NCBI RefSeq assembly: GCF_014695975.1 | Contig: NZ_JACJPI010000084.1 | Coordinates: 62,001-126,000, forward strand | Source of the DNA: Leptolyngbya sp. FACHB-321 | GTDB taxonomy: Bacteria > Cyanobacteriota > Cyanobacteriia > Leptolyngbyales > Leptolyngbyaceae | Length of the DNA: 64,000 nucleotides | Reading direction: 5' to 3' | Part shown: in pieces, positions 16,889-25,096 of the stretch | Position numbering within the stretch: the first letter of the stretch is position 1 | How the letters are laid out: the number at the start of each line of letters is the position of its first letter | The notes under the pieces: model-generated | Told to the model about the DNA's origin: nothing | Database searches by the model: none | Seen by the model: only the letters and a program-made list of their open reading frames with translations | Made by a program: the position numbers and the translations under genes

Positions 16889-18463
16889 ATGGTTGCATCG
16901 ACAGTCCGACAATCACCCTTCTGTATAGGGAAAATATTTAGCGTGAACGATACAAACCATGTCACTGAGTCTCAAGAAGTTGAGCAACTCCGAGCGCAAG
17001 TTGTTGCATTGGAGGAACTACTAGAGGTTTATGAGCAAGAAACCTTAGAAAAGTCGGTGCGGTTAGAAGCGGCACTGGTAGACCTACAGGAACGCGCACA
17101 GCAGTTAGCCTACTCCGAAGAAGCCTTACGAGTCCTGAAATCGATTTTGGAAAGTATGGGCGATGGTGTCATGGTGGCGGATGAAGCCGGTCGTTTTTTG
17201 TTCATCAATCCGGCTGCCAAGCAGGTGCTTGGGGTGCAGCCTGATAGTAGCTCGTTAGAGCAATGGACAACGCAGCAAGCCAACCTTGGCAGTTTTTACC
17301 TACCCGATGCTAAAACGCCGTACCCAACCGAGCAGTTTCCGTTAGTCCGTGCCATTCAAGGAGAAGCTGTCAACGCAACCGAAATGCTGGTGCGATCGCC
17401 CCAAAAAGACGAAAGTATCTGGCTGAGTGCGACAGCGCGATCGTTGCGGGATGATAGCGGCATTCTTTGCGGGGGGGTTGCTGTTTTCCACAACATTACA
17501 ACGATCAAGCAAACAGAAGAGGCGCTACGTCAGTCGGAGGGGCGATCGCGCGAGCAAGCACAGCGGTTGAAACAAACGCTACGAACCCTTCAAGACACTC
17601 AGTCAAAACTCGTACAGAGCGAAAAGATGTCCAGCTTAGGGCAATTGGTTGCTGGGGTTGCACATGAAATTAACAACCCAATCAATTTCATCTACGGAAA
17701 CATTCACCCAGCCGAGCAATATGTACAAGACTTGCTCCACCTAGTTGATCTCTACCAACAATATTATCCAGAGCCACTTCCAGCCATCCAGACCGAAATT
17801 GAGACGATGGATTTGAGTTTTTTACGAGCAGATCTGCCTAAACTGCTGTCCTCCATGCGAATTGGCTCCGATCGCATTCGTCAAATTGTGCTTTCCCTAC
17901 GAAATTTCTCCCGACTGGATGAAGCGGGAATGAAACCAAGCAATCTGCATGAAGGCATTGACAGCAGCTTACTCATGCTCCAAAACCGTTTAAAGCCAAA
18001 CGCTGAAAGCCCTGGTATTCAAATTGTCCAGCACTACGGCAAGCTGCCTCTGGTTGAGTGCTACGCCGGACAAATTAATCAGGTTTTTATGAACCTTCTG
18101 GTCAATGCGGTTGATGCACTAGCAGAAACGCACAACGCCCAACCCAATGAGCAACTCAGCAGCAGAGCCGTTGACTCACCCTTACCCACTATCACAATCA
18201 TTACAGAATGTTCTGATACACAGGTCATCGTCCGCATTCGAGATAATGGTCCTGGCATTTCTCCATCAGCACTGCCACGCTTATTCGATCCCTTCTTTAC
18301 AACTAAATCAGTTGGGCAAGGCACTGGATTGGGGTTATACATCAGCTATCAAATCATTGCGGAGCAGCATCGAGGCTCACTAGAATGCTACTCGGAACCC
18401 GGACAGGGCGCAGAATTTCAGGTTTGTATCCCAGTTCAACAGACAACCGTTTGTAAGATGTAA
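16889..18463 (+). CDS. PAS domain sensor histidine kinase
   Basis: A 524-residue cytoplasmic kinase. Residues about 25-85 form a coiled coil. A PAS domain follows (ILESMGDGVMVADEAGRFLFINPAAKQVLG). A second linker leads to the HisKA helix with GQLVAGVAHEINNPINF, whose His is the phosphorylation site. The HATPase part has the N box (NLLVNAVDAL), RIRDNGPGIS, FDPFFTTK and GTGLGLYISYQI. There is no membrane segment and no receiver domain, and no response regulator lies next to it. A GTG at 16943 after AGGGA is an alternative start. It follows the uncharacterised gene at 16136 closely. Confidence 0.9.
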   Translation: MVASTVRQSPFCIGKIFSVNDTNHVTESQEVEQLRAQVVALEELLEVYEQETLEKSVRLEAALVDLQERAQQLAYSEEALRVLKSILESMGDGVMVADEAGRFLFINPAAKQVLGVQPDSSSLEQWTTQQANLGSFYLPDAKTPYPTEQFPLVRAIQGEAVNATEMLVRSPQKDESIWLSATARSLRDDSGILCGGVAVFHNITTIKQTEEALRQSEGRSREQAQRLKQTLRTLQDTQSKLVQSEKMSSLGQLVAGVAHEINNPINFIYGNIHPAEQYVQDLLHLVDLYQQYYPEPLPAIQTEIETMDLSFLRADLPKLLSSMRIGSDRIRQIVLSLRNFSRLDEAGMKPSNLHEGIDSSLLMLQNRLKPNAESPGIQIVQHYGKLPLVECYAGQINQVFMNLLVNAVDALAETHNAQPNEQLSSRAVDSPLPTITIITECSDTQVIVRIRDNGPGISPSALPRLFDPFFTTKSVGQGTGLGLYISYQIIAEQHRGSLECYSEPGQGAEFQVCIPVQQTTVCKM

Positions 18464-18487
18464 GCCCGACTCCCAAAGTGGGCTTAC
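18460..18487. repeat. Hairpin spanning the kinase stop codon
   Basis: GTAAGCCC and GGGCTTAC form a perfect 8-bp stem with a 12-base loop; the kinase TAA is inside the left arm. No T run follows, so it might only reduce, not end, transcription into the AAA ATPase gene 45 bases later. Confidence 0.45.
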
Positions 18488-18531
18488 TAGAGGTAAACCC
18501 ACTGTCGGGATACCATTGTCGAGATAGAACG

Positions 18532-20376
18532 ATGAGCGATTTGTTTAAGGGGTTTGAGCAACTGCTTGAACTGGCGAAAGTCCTGGAAGAAAAAGCCGAG
18601 AAGGGAGAGTTAAAAACCAACTTTCAGATTAATGCCCGTAGTTTAAGCAGCATACCCCGACAGGGCAATATTCCTGGTGGTATTGGGGTTAGTCGAATGC
18701 CATCGAATGCAGGGGGAGCAGGGGACGCAACGGCGGCACCAGATGTTATTGTGACACCGCCTCTCAGCGATCGTGATGCCAGTGATGGTGAAACAGCGGC
18801 TTCGCTCAACGATGTGGGTGGACTGTCTGACGTGCTGAAAGAACTGCGGGAACTGGTGGAGATTCCACTGAAGCGTCCCGATCTATTGGCAAAGCTGGGG
18901 TTAGAACCGCCGCGTGGTGTGCTGTTAGTGGGTCCACCAGGAACAGGAAAAACGCTCACAGCGCGAGGGTTGGCGCAGGAACTGGGCGTGAACTACATTG
19001 CGATCGTCGGTCCCGAAGTGATGGGCAAATACTACGGGGAAGCAGAGGCACGCCTGCGCGGCATTTTTGAGAAAGCAACAAAAGCGGCTCCCTGCATTGT
19101 ATTTATTGATGAAATTGACAGCCTTGCACCCGATCGCAGCAAAGTGGAAGGTGAAGTCGAAAAGCGTCTAGTGGCACAACTGCTGGGCTTGATGGATGGC
19201 TTTGCTCAAACGAAGGGCGTGATCATTCTGGCAGCGACCAATCGCCCCGATCATCTTGATCCAGCGCTGCGTCGTCCCGGTCGGTTTGATCGCGAAGTGC
19301 AGTTTCGTGTACCTGATCGCCATGGTCGCCTGGAAATTCTCACCATTCTCACCCGCACCATGCCGCTAGATGAGTCAGTGGATTTGGCGATCGTGGCTGA
19401 TTTAACAGTAGGTATGGTGGGTGCCGATATCAAAGCGGTTTGTCAAAAAGCTGCTTATAGCGCTTTACGTCGCCAGGTGCCCTCGCTACAAGGAGCCATT
19501 CCAGACGACATGACGCTTAACCAGTCAGATTTCCTGCAAGCGCTCAAAGAAGTGAAACCTTCAGTGCTGCGATCGGTTGAAGTTGAGTCGCCTAACATAC
19601 CGTGGGAGCAAATCGGTGGACTGGAAGCGATCAAGCGCACGTTGCAAGAATCGGTGGAAGGAGCCTTACTGTATCCCGAACTCTACCAGCGTACCGGAGC
19701 CAAAGCGCCACGCGGCATCTTACTATGGGGACCACCGGGAACCGGCAAAACCTTGCTGGCAAAAGCGGTTGCCTCGCAGGCAAGAGCCAACTTCATTGCC
19801 GTGAACGGTCCCGAATTGTTAAGCCGCTGGGTAGGTGCTGCTGAACAAGAAGTGCGTGAGTTATTTGCCAAAGCACGGCAGGCGGCTCCATGCGTGGTTT
19901 TTATTGACGAAATCGATACGCTGGTGCCCGTGCGCGGTAAATTCAACGGTGATTCGGGAGTGAGCGATCGTGTGGTTGGGCAACTCCTGACCGAACTCGA
20001 TGGGCTTCAGGGCTGCCTCAATGTCTTGCTCATCGGTGCGACCAACCGACCGGACGCGATCGATCCAGCCCTTCTCCGCGCTGGACGGTTAGACCTCCAA
20101 CTCAAAGTTGATTTACCCGATCTGCCCACACGGCTGGCAATTTTGCAGGTTCATAACGACGATCGTCCTCTAGCAGCCGTCGATCTGATGCATTGGGCAA
20201 CTCAAACTGATGGCTGGAATGGAGCAGATCTGGCGCTTCTTAGCAACCAGGCAGCGCTAGAAGCAATTCGGCGCTACCGAGCCGCAGGTTCTACTGATGC
20301 ATCCACTATCCAGATATTTACGGATGACTTTCTGGCAGCTTACCAACTATTGTCAGATCAACGTCGGTCGGTTTAG
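18532..20376 (+). CDS. Double AAA ATPase, CDC48/p97-like
   Basis: A 614-residue protein with two full AAA modules. Walker A motifs are GPPGTGKTLTARGLA and GPPGTGKTLLAKAVA; Walker B motifs are VFIDEIDSLAP and VFIDEIDTLVP. Second-region-of-homology blocks AATNRPDHLDPALRRPGRFD and GATNRPDAIDPALL carry arginine fingers. The usual CDC48 N-domain is missing. Instead there is a short helix (FEQLLELAKVLEEKAEKGEL) and a low-complexity stretch to about residue 90. By family it unfolds or remodels proteins in the cytoplasm as a hexamer. The ATG at 18532 was chosen; the frame opens 18 codons earlier without similarity. Confidence 0.9.
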   Translation: MSDLFKGFEQLLELAKVLEEKAEKGELKTNFQINARSLSSIPRQGNIPGGIGVSRMPSNAGGAGDATAAPDVIVTPPLSDRDASDGETAASLNDVGGLSDVLKELRELVEIPLKRPDLLAKLGLEPPRGVLLVGPPGTGKTLTARGLAQELGVNYIAIVGPEVMGKYYGEAEARLRGIFEKATKAAPCIVFIDEIDSLAPDRSKVEGEVEKRLVAQLLGLMDGFAQTKGVIILAATNRPDHLDPALRRPGRFDREVQFRVPDRHGRLEILTILTRTMPLDESVDLAIVADLTVGMVGADIKAVCQKAAYSALRRQVPSLQGAIPDDMTLNQSDFLQALKEVKPSVLRSVEVESPNIPWEQIGGLEAIKRTLQESVEGALLYPELYQRTGAKAPRGILLWGPPGTGKTLLAKAVASQARANFIAVNGPELLSRWVGAAEQEVRELFAKARQAAPCVVFIDEIDTLVPVRGKFNGDSGVSDRVVGQLLTELDGLQGCLNVLLIGATNRPDAIDPALLRAGRLDLQLKVDLPDLPTRLAILQVHNDDRPLAAVDLMHWATQTDGWNGADLALLSNQAALEAIRRYRAAGSTDASTIQIFTDDFLAAYQLLSDQRRSV

Positions 20377-20487
20377 TGTTCCTCGTTGACGACTCCACGG
20401 GCGTTCCCTTGATTCTCACTTAATTTGAGTCAAGGGAAATGCTCTCCAGCAGTTGGTTTACACTTCATCCTTTCACTTTTGTTACCA

Positions 20488-20757
20488 ATGCTTTCTGAAC
20501 AGACGCCCGATCCAATTCGTCAACACGCGCTTGCTGCGTTAACCGCCACATTCATGACGCAAGGGCATCCAACAGAGTACGCCAAGCACATGGCGACTGC
20601 TGCTATCTTTCAAACTGACTTAGAGCTACGTAACGCGCAATTAACGCGCTTACTAGGATGGGTAAAGCAAGAACACAGCGACATTTATCCAGAAGCGCTT
20701 GCTCTGCTTGAAAGCACCCGCGAAGAATTTGAACGACGGATACAGATTGGCGGTTAG
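20488..20757 (+). CDS. Small conserved protein, 89 aa
   Basis: An all-helical soluble protein beginning MLSEQTPDPIRQHALAAL and containing ATFMTQGHPTEYAKHMATAA and a C-terminal Glu-rich helix. Unrecognised. The ATG at 20488 is preferred because the preceding 21 open codons are unlike a protein start. It lies 111 bp after the AAA ATPase on the same strand and may belong to its transcript. Confidence 0.65.
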   Translation: MLSEQTPDPIRQHALAALTATFMTQGHPTEYAKHMATAAIFQTDLELRNAQLTRLLGWVKQEHSDIYPEALALLESTREEFERRIQIGG

Positions 20758-20785
20758 TGTCCAAAACACCATTTCTAAAAACTCT

Positions 20786-20818
20786 AGATCCCCGATTTCT
20801 TAAAGAAGTCGGGGATCT
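20786..20818. repeat. Palindromic repeat AGATCCCCGA...TCGGGGATCT
   Basis: A near-perfect inverted repeat in which AGATCCCCGA is mirrored by TCGGGGATCT and the inner TTTCTT by AAGAAG. Elements with this sequence are, from memory, dispersed in cyanobacterial genomes between genes. Here it follows the small gene ending at 20757 and precedes the riboswitch, so it may also end transcription. Confidence 0.65.
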
Positions 20819-20861
20819 AAACTATTCGTGGATCTGGTTTCTAAGATCTTCCTAATCACGT

Positions 20862-21062
20862 ATGCTGAGTCTCACGACTCGGTTCTGGCGGAAAGCCGTC
20901 AGAGGAAACAGGGAAAGTGTAGTGAAACTCTACCGCTGTCCCGCAACTGTGAGAAAAGTGATGAGTTTTGAATGATGGGTTTTGAGTTGGGCTAACCAAC
21001 AGGAAATTTAAGATTGAAAACTCAATACTCTTTAAGTCAGAACACCTGCCAAGTCGTTTAAG
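20862..21062 (+). promoter_or_regulatory. Cobalamin (B12) riboswitch controlling cbiMN
   Basis: Conserved landmarks of the cobalamin riboswitch are in order. These are a GTTCTGGCGGAAAGCCGTC stem, the ACAGGGAA ... GTGAAACTC core, the CGCTGTCCCGCAACTGTGA block, and the 3' B12 box AGTCAGAACACCTGCC at 21035-21050. Between them is a species-specific arm with GAGTTTTGAAT pairing to ATTGAAAACTC. It ends 28-40 bases before the cbiM ATG and most likely represses the cobalt uptake genes when adenosylcobalamin is plentiful. Confidence 0.92.
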
Positions 21063-21089
21063 GATACCGTCTTATCTGCGAGGCACAGG

Positions 21090-21848
21090 ATGAAGACACG
21101 CTACCGGAAATGGGTCAGCCTTGGATTAATGGCTGGCTTAAGTTGTTATTTATTGCTAGGTTCTGCCCAGCCAGCCTATGCAATGCACATTGCAGAAGGA
21201 TTCTTGCCTATACAGTGGGCTGCTTTTTGGTGGGCTGTGTCGCTACCGTTTTTTCTAGTAGGGCTGCGATCGCTCACTCGCATCACAAAGCAAAATCCTG
21301 AGTTAAAGCTGCTGTTGGCATTAGCAGGCGCATTCACGTTCGTTCTTTCAGCTTTAAAGATTCCCTCTGTCACCGGAAGTTCTTCGCACCCGACCGGGAC
21401 TGGGTTAGGTACTATTTTGTTTGGTCCGCTTACCATGACGGTGCTAGGTACTTTGGTGCTCATCTTTCAGGCAGTCTTACTCGCACACGGTGGCATTACA
21501 ACGCTGGGCGCAAATGTCTTCTCAATGGCGATCGTCGGTCCATTAGCCGCCTATGTGGTTTACAACACTGTGATGAAAACGGGTCAGCAAAAGCTGGCGG
21601 TGTTTCTGGCTGTAGTCTTGCAAGACTTACTAACTTACCTGATGACCGCTATTCAACTCGCGTTAGCGTTTCCGGCGGTGCAGGGTGGTTTCATTGCTTC
21701 ATTGCTTAAGTTTACGGGCATCTTCGCTGTCACTCAATTGCCACTAGCGATTAGTGAAGGGCTGCTAACAGTGCTGGTTTGGGGCTGGCTGCAACAGTAT
21801 GGCAAACAAGAATTGCAAACGCTCAAACTTTTGGAACAGGATGCATAA
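21090..21848 (+). CDS. cbiM: Cobalt ECF transporter S component CbiM
   Basis: CbiM is the substrate-binding membrane component of the CbiMNQO cobalt importer. The 252-residue protein has a cleavable-type signal ending AQPAYA. It is directly followed by MHIAEGFLP, whose N-terminal His is the metal ligand in the mature protein. About six membrane segments follow, with SGSSHPTG-type loop VTGSSSHPTGTGLGTILFGP and LLAHGGITTLGANVFSMAIVGP. The riboswitch directly upstream supports cobalt for B12 synthesis. cbiN follows after 3 bp. Confidence 0.95.
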   Translation: MKTRYRKWVSLGLMAGLSCYLLLGSAQPAYAMHIAEGFLPIQWAAFWWAVSLPFFLVGLRSLTRITKQNPELKLLLALAGAFTFVLSALKIPSVTGSSSHPTGTGLGTILFGPLTMTVLGTLVLIFQAVLLAHGGITTLGANVFSMAIVGPLAAYVVYNTVMKTGQQKLAVFLAVVLQDLLTYLMTAIQLALAFPAVQGGFIASLLKFTGIFAVTQLPLAISEGLLTVLVWGWLQQYGKQELQTLKLLEQDA

Positions 21849-21851
21849 GCG

Positions 21852-22151
21852 ATGAAGAAACTACCCGGTAATTGGTTGTTAATCATTGGGGTTTTGGTTC
21901 TAGCATTTGGTCCGTTGTTGGTACTCCAAGGCAAAGAATTTGGCGCAACTGATAGCAGTTTTGTGACTGCGATCGAGAAAGATCATCCAAACTATAAGCC
22001 CTGGTTTGAACCTATCCTTAAAGATTCTGGTCCTGAAGTGCAAACGTTCTTATTTGCGGCTCAAGCAGGTGTAGGCGCGGGCGTAACGGGCTACGTTTTA
22101 GGGCTGTATAAAGGACGATCGGAGCGACGCAAAAAAGACGAGCAAGGTTGA
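21852..22151 (+). CDS. cbiN: Cobalt transporter component CbiN
   Basis: A 99-residue protein with two membrane segments, KKLPGNWLLIIGVLVLAFGPLL at the N-terminus and QAGVGAGVTGYVLGLYKGR at the C-terminus. A periplasmic loop carries the family block GATDSSF and YKPWFEPI. CbiN assists CbiM in cobalt loading. Three bases separate it from cbiM. A short stub gene starts four bases after its stop codon, and the cbiQO half of the operon begins only 1.2 kb further on. Confidence 0.92.
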   Translation: MKKLPGNWLLIIGVLVLAFGPLLVLQGKEFGATDSSFVTAIEKDHPNYKPWFEPILKDSGPEVQTFLFAAQAGVGAGVTGYVLGLYKGRSERRKKDEQG

Positions 22152-22154
22152 GCG

Positions 22155-22247
22155 ATGCAGCAACACATTTTGTTCATCTGTACGAGCTGTGAGAGTGCGA
22201 GTCCTGGCAAAGATTTCATCATTGCTCAGAACATTATCAGCACTTGA
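22155..22247 (+). pseudogene. Truncated DUF1636-like (putative 2Fe-2S) gene stub
   Basis: A 30-codon frame starting four bases after cbiN (TGAGCGATG). Its first dozen residues, MQQHILFICTSCESAS, look like the N-terminus of DUF1636 proteins. These are small thioredoxin-like ferredoxin-type proteins of about 120 residues found, from memory, with cobalamin genes. The similarity ends after about 18 residues and the frame stops at 22247, just where the reverse-oriented GIY-YIG gene region begins. I infer a gene cut off when the operon was interrupted. The match is short, so the call is tentative. Confidence 0.45.
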
Positions 22248-22276
22248 GGTTGATGAGGATTAGTAAGGGTATCGAG

Positions 22277-23212
22277 TTAAAACTCCAAGCTAGGCACTGG
22301 ATCACTATGGACAGCAGTCATTTTAGGATGCTGCTCTTGAAGATTTAAATGGTCTGAGAGTAGGGCTTGTAGTTGGCTATCAGTTAAACAAAGAATTTCT
22401 ACACCACTAACAGTACGGAATTGCGCCGCACATTCTAATGGAAATAATTTTTGACCAATTTCTGAACTACGAGCCAATTCTAGCCTTTCTCTAAATGACA
22501 TTGCTTTTACTTCCTGTCGCATAGATTCATACTCAGGTGCAGGAATTGAAGTCCGTGTATTAAACCGCTTCTCTACCATCACTTCATACATACTGGGATT
22601 ATGCATGACGCATTCTCCAAACCAAGGGATTAGTTGAATTTCGATCCCATTACATCTTGTCAACCAATGAGCACCATCTTTGCGTCGAGTAACCTCTGTC
22701 CATCTAAATAAACTATTTGGTTTTTTTGTGATCGCCTGTAAGCTTTTACGAAGAGTAGCTGTTGAAAGCTGCATTTCTCTATATCCAGCTAAGTAACCCA
22801 AAAACAATGTTTTCAACTGTTGGTTATCTGCGGGACATGCTCCAAAACAGATTACTCGTTCGCTCAATTTCTTTAATGACAGCGTGAGCATCTGGAAGCT
22901 GGGTATGAGCTGTCGCTCCGGTATTTTCGTTTGGTTTAAGGTTGGACAGTAATATTCAATGTACTGTTGCTCAAGCTCATTAAGCTCTTTCTGAGCACAA
23001 CTAAGCCAAAATAGCCTGACTTCACATCGTTTATTGATTGCTTCAAGTTGAGGTGAACGATGATGCTTTTGCCAACGATTTCTTAAGTTTGTTGCCAGAC
23101 CAACGTAGAGAACCTGATCACGAGCGATCGCAAAGTAAATTGCAGAACATTCTGGTAATCTTTCCCTCTCTAAAAGCTTTAGGTTTGGTAATGTACTAAA
23201 TTCTTGTAGCAC
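22277..23212 (-). CDS. GIY-YIG nuclease family protein
   Basis: A 311-residue protein with an N-terminal GIY-YIG domain (about residues 15-95). The two motifs appear as SAIYFAI and VLYVGLATNLRNRW, and the metal-binding Glu region is LEQQYIEYYCPTLNQTKIP. The rest, about 200 residues, has no domain I recognise and may bind DNA or be a host-specific part. GIY-YIG enzymes cut DNA and occur in homing endonucleases, repair and mobile elements. The gene runs against the surrounding cobalt operon, lacks GCGATCGC sites and is AT-richer than its neighbours, which suggests insertion. No flanking repeats were found by eye. Confidence 0.82.
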   Translation of the reverse strand: MLQEFSTLPNLKLLERERLPECSAIYFAIARDQVLYVGLATNLRNRWQKHHRSPQLEAINKRCEVRLFWLSCAQKELNELEQQYIEYYCPTLNQTKIPERQLIPSFQMLTLSLKKLSERVICFGACPADNQQLKTLFLGYLAGYREMQLSTATLRKSLQAITKKPNSLFRWTEVTRRKDGAHWLTRCNGIEIQLIPWFGECVMHNPSMYEVMVEKRFNTRTSIPAPEYESMRQEVKAMSFRERLELARSSEIGQKLFPLECAAQFRTVSGVEILCLTDSQLQALLSDHLNLQEQHPKMTAVHSDPVPSLEF

Positions 23213-23333
23213 GGCTTTACTTAACTCATTAGGTGTCTTACTCTATGTTCCCCAGCTTATGTGATTACCTAAACATTCACGCCCTTACAAATAATCTAAA
23301 GCTGCCTAAAACTTTTTAACTTGCTAACGGTTT

Positions 23334-24137
23334 ATGGCTCTGCAAATTGACACACTGGCATACACCAATCGGCTGCGGCAGCTGCCACCGGAACATAAGC
23401 TACTGTTTGCGATCGCCCTTTTGCTGATCACCTACTGCACTAGTGTTTCTATTCAGCTTGTGATCGCGGTTTGGCTCAGCGTGTGGACTGTGATTTATGC
23501 TGAAATTCCAGCATTCATTTATCTTCGGCTGCTCTTGATTCCGATTGCTTTCTGGTTGACCAGTTTGCCCGCTTTTATCATCAGTGGCGTAGGTGTAGAG
23601 CATCTGGCAGCGGTGCAGGCAGATATTTGGCAGGGCATTACCTGGGGCAACGTTTACCTGTATCTCAGTAGGCATGGCATACAGCAAGCAGGAGCATTGG
23701 CGGCACGAGCGATCGCCTCCACAGCTTGCATCTACTTCATCATGCTCACCGTGCCCTTTACTGAACTGCTAGACAGTCTGCGCCGCGTTGGGTGCCCAGC
23801 ATTGCTCACTGAATTGTTGCTGTTGATGTATCGCTTTATCTTTGTGATGCTACGGACTGCCAGTGAAATTTGGACAGCGCAGCAAGCACGCGGCGGCTAC
23901 CGCACTTGGCGACTGTGGATGAAAAGCTTGGGGCTATTAGTAGGTCAATTGCTCCGCCGCACGCTCGAAAACTATCGTCAGGTGTCTCAAGCTCTCGACT
24001 CTCGCGGCTTTACAGGCGATATTCGCATCTGGCATTCTCGTCGTTACAAAACCTCTAAACGCTATAGTCTAGAAGCACTCTTTGGCTGCGCAGTTTTGGT
24101 GGCGCTTACGGGATGGCAGTATGTTGTTGGAGTTTGA
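23334..24137 (+). CDS. cbiQ: Cobalt ECF transporter T component CbiQ
   Basis: CbiQ is the transmembrane coupling protein between CbiM and the ATPase CbiO. The 267-residue chain starts with a cytoplasmic helix (IDTLAYTNRLRQLPPEHKL). It has about five membrane segments. The coupling helices include QQARGGYRTWRLWMKSLG and the family motif SRGFTGDI (a variant of the ARG motif). It overlaps the cbiO start by 17 bases, so the two are translated together. The cbiMN genes are separated from it by the GIY-YIG gene, so it needs its own promoter or read-through. Confidence 0.93.
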   Translation: MALQIDTLAYTNRLRQLPPEHKLLFAIALLLITYCTSVSIQLVIAVWLSVWTVIYAEIPAFIYLRLLLIPIAFWLTSLPAFIISGVGVEHLAAVQADIWQGITWGNVYLYLSRHGIQQAGALAARAIASTACIYFIMLTVPFTELLDSLRRVGCPALLTELLLLMYRFIFVMLRTASEIWTAQQARGGYRTWRLWMKSLGLLVGQLLRRTLENYRQVSQALDSRGFTGDIRIWHSRRYKTSKRYSLEALFGCAVLVALTGWQYVVGV

Positions 24138-24960
24138 GCAAGTTGGTTACACCTATGTAGGGAGTCCTCAGCCTGCCCTTCAAGGTTTAACACTTGGCAT
24201 TCCAACTGGCAAACGCTGTGCGCTTATTGGGCAGAATGGGTGTGGTAAAACGACGCTGTTTCTGTTAGCAAATGGTTTGTATAAGCCGCAGCAGGGTATG
24301 GTGCGGTGGCAGGGGAAGCCATTACAGTACGATCGCACCTCACTGATGGCACTGCGACAGCAAGTAGGGCTGGTGTTTCAAGACCCTGAGCAGCAGCTAG
24401 TTGCCTCTACAGTAGAAGAAGATATTTCCTATGGGCTTTGTAATTTAGGCTTGCCAGAAGATGAGATCGCGCAACGGGTCGGAGAGGCGATCGCCGCGTT
24501 TGGGCTGACCGAATTAGTGGATCGTCCGGTGCATCATCTTAGCCTGGGGCAAAAGAAGCGCGTCTCATTGGCAGATGTAATGGTTATGCAACCTGAACTG
24601 CTGTTGCTGGATGAACCTACTGCTTACCTCGATCGCCTGCACACTCGCGATTTAATGGTTAAGCTTAAACAAATCTGGGCAGCAGGCACGACAATTCTGA
24701 TGGCAACCCACGATTTAGATCTGGTCTACAGTTGGGCAGACTGGGTGTTTGTGGTCGATCAAGGAAAGCTGGCGCTAGAAGGTGCCCCTCAAGACGTGTT
24801 TGCCCACCGCGATTTCCTAGAAAAACTGCATCTGGGTGTGCCTCAGGTTTTTGAAGTGCTCGATCGCGTGGAAGCTGCTTGGTCTTCTCAGGCAGAGCTT
24901 TACCCCAGCGACTTTAACCTCTTGCGTCAGCGTATTCTCAATGAATTTAGACAGGGATGA
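24121..24960 (+). CDS. cbiO: Cobalt ECF transporter ATP-binding protein CbiO
   Basis: A 279-residue ABC ATPase: Walker A GQNGCGKTTLF, Q-loop VFQDPEQQL, signature LSLGQKKR, Walker B LLLLDEPTAYLD and switch His in MATHDLDLV. This is the energising subunit of the CbiMNQO cobalt importer. The ATG at 24121 (MLLEFEQVGYTY) was chosen because it is where ABC domains begin; an upstream in-frame ATG lies inside cbiQ. The Gln-for-Gly change in the signature (LSLGQ for LSGGQ) is common in ECF-type ATPases. Confidence 0.94.
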   Translation: MLLEFEQVGYTYVGSPQPALQGLTLGIPTGKRCALIGQNGCGKTTLFLLANGLYKPQQGMVRWQGKPLQYDRTSLMALRQQVGLVFQDPEQQLVASTVEEDISYGLCNLGLPEDEIAQRVGEAIAAFGLTELVDRPVHHLSLGQKKRVSLADVMVMQPELLLLDEPTAYLDRLHTRDLMVKLKQIWAAGTTILMATHDLDLVYSWADWVFVVDQGKLALEGAPQDVFAHRDFLEKLHLGVPQVFEVLDRVEAAWSSQAELYPSDFNLLRQRILNEFRQG

Positions 24961-25096
24961 ACGAGGCGATCGCAGCAGAGATAAACGCGATCGCCCGCTT
25001 TCGTCGTTGATTGTGTTAGTTGAGTTGTTAGTCTCTGTGTTGAAGGAGATTCAAAGCAGCAGAGACAGCAAGGTGTAGGTTTAGCGCTCTTTAAGA

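Noticed and set aside
20862-21062. Riboswitch region considered as a tRNA cluster because of several stems
   Set aside because: The conserved B12 box and CCGCAACTGT core identify a cobalamin riboswitch.
24957-25010. A 17-codon frame overlapping the cbiO stop (ATGA)
   Set aside because: It is mostly made of two GCGATCGC-type octamers and is too short to support.
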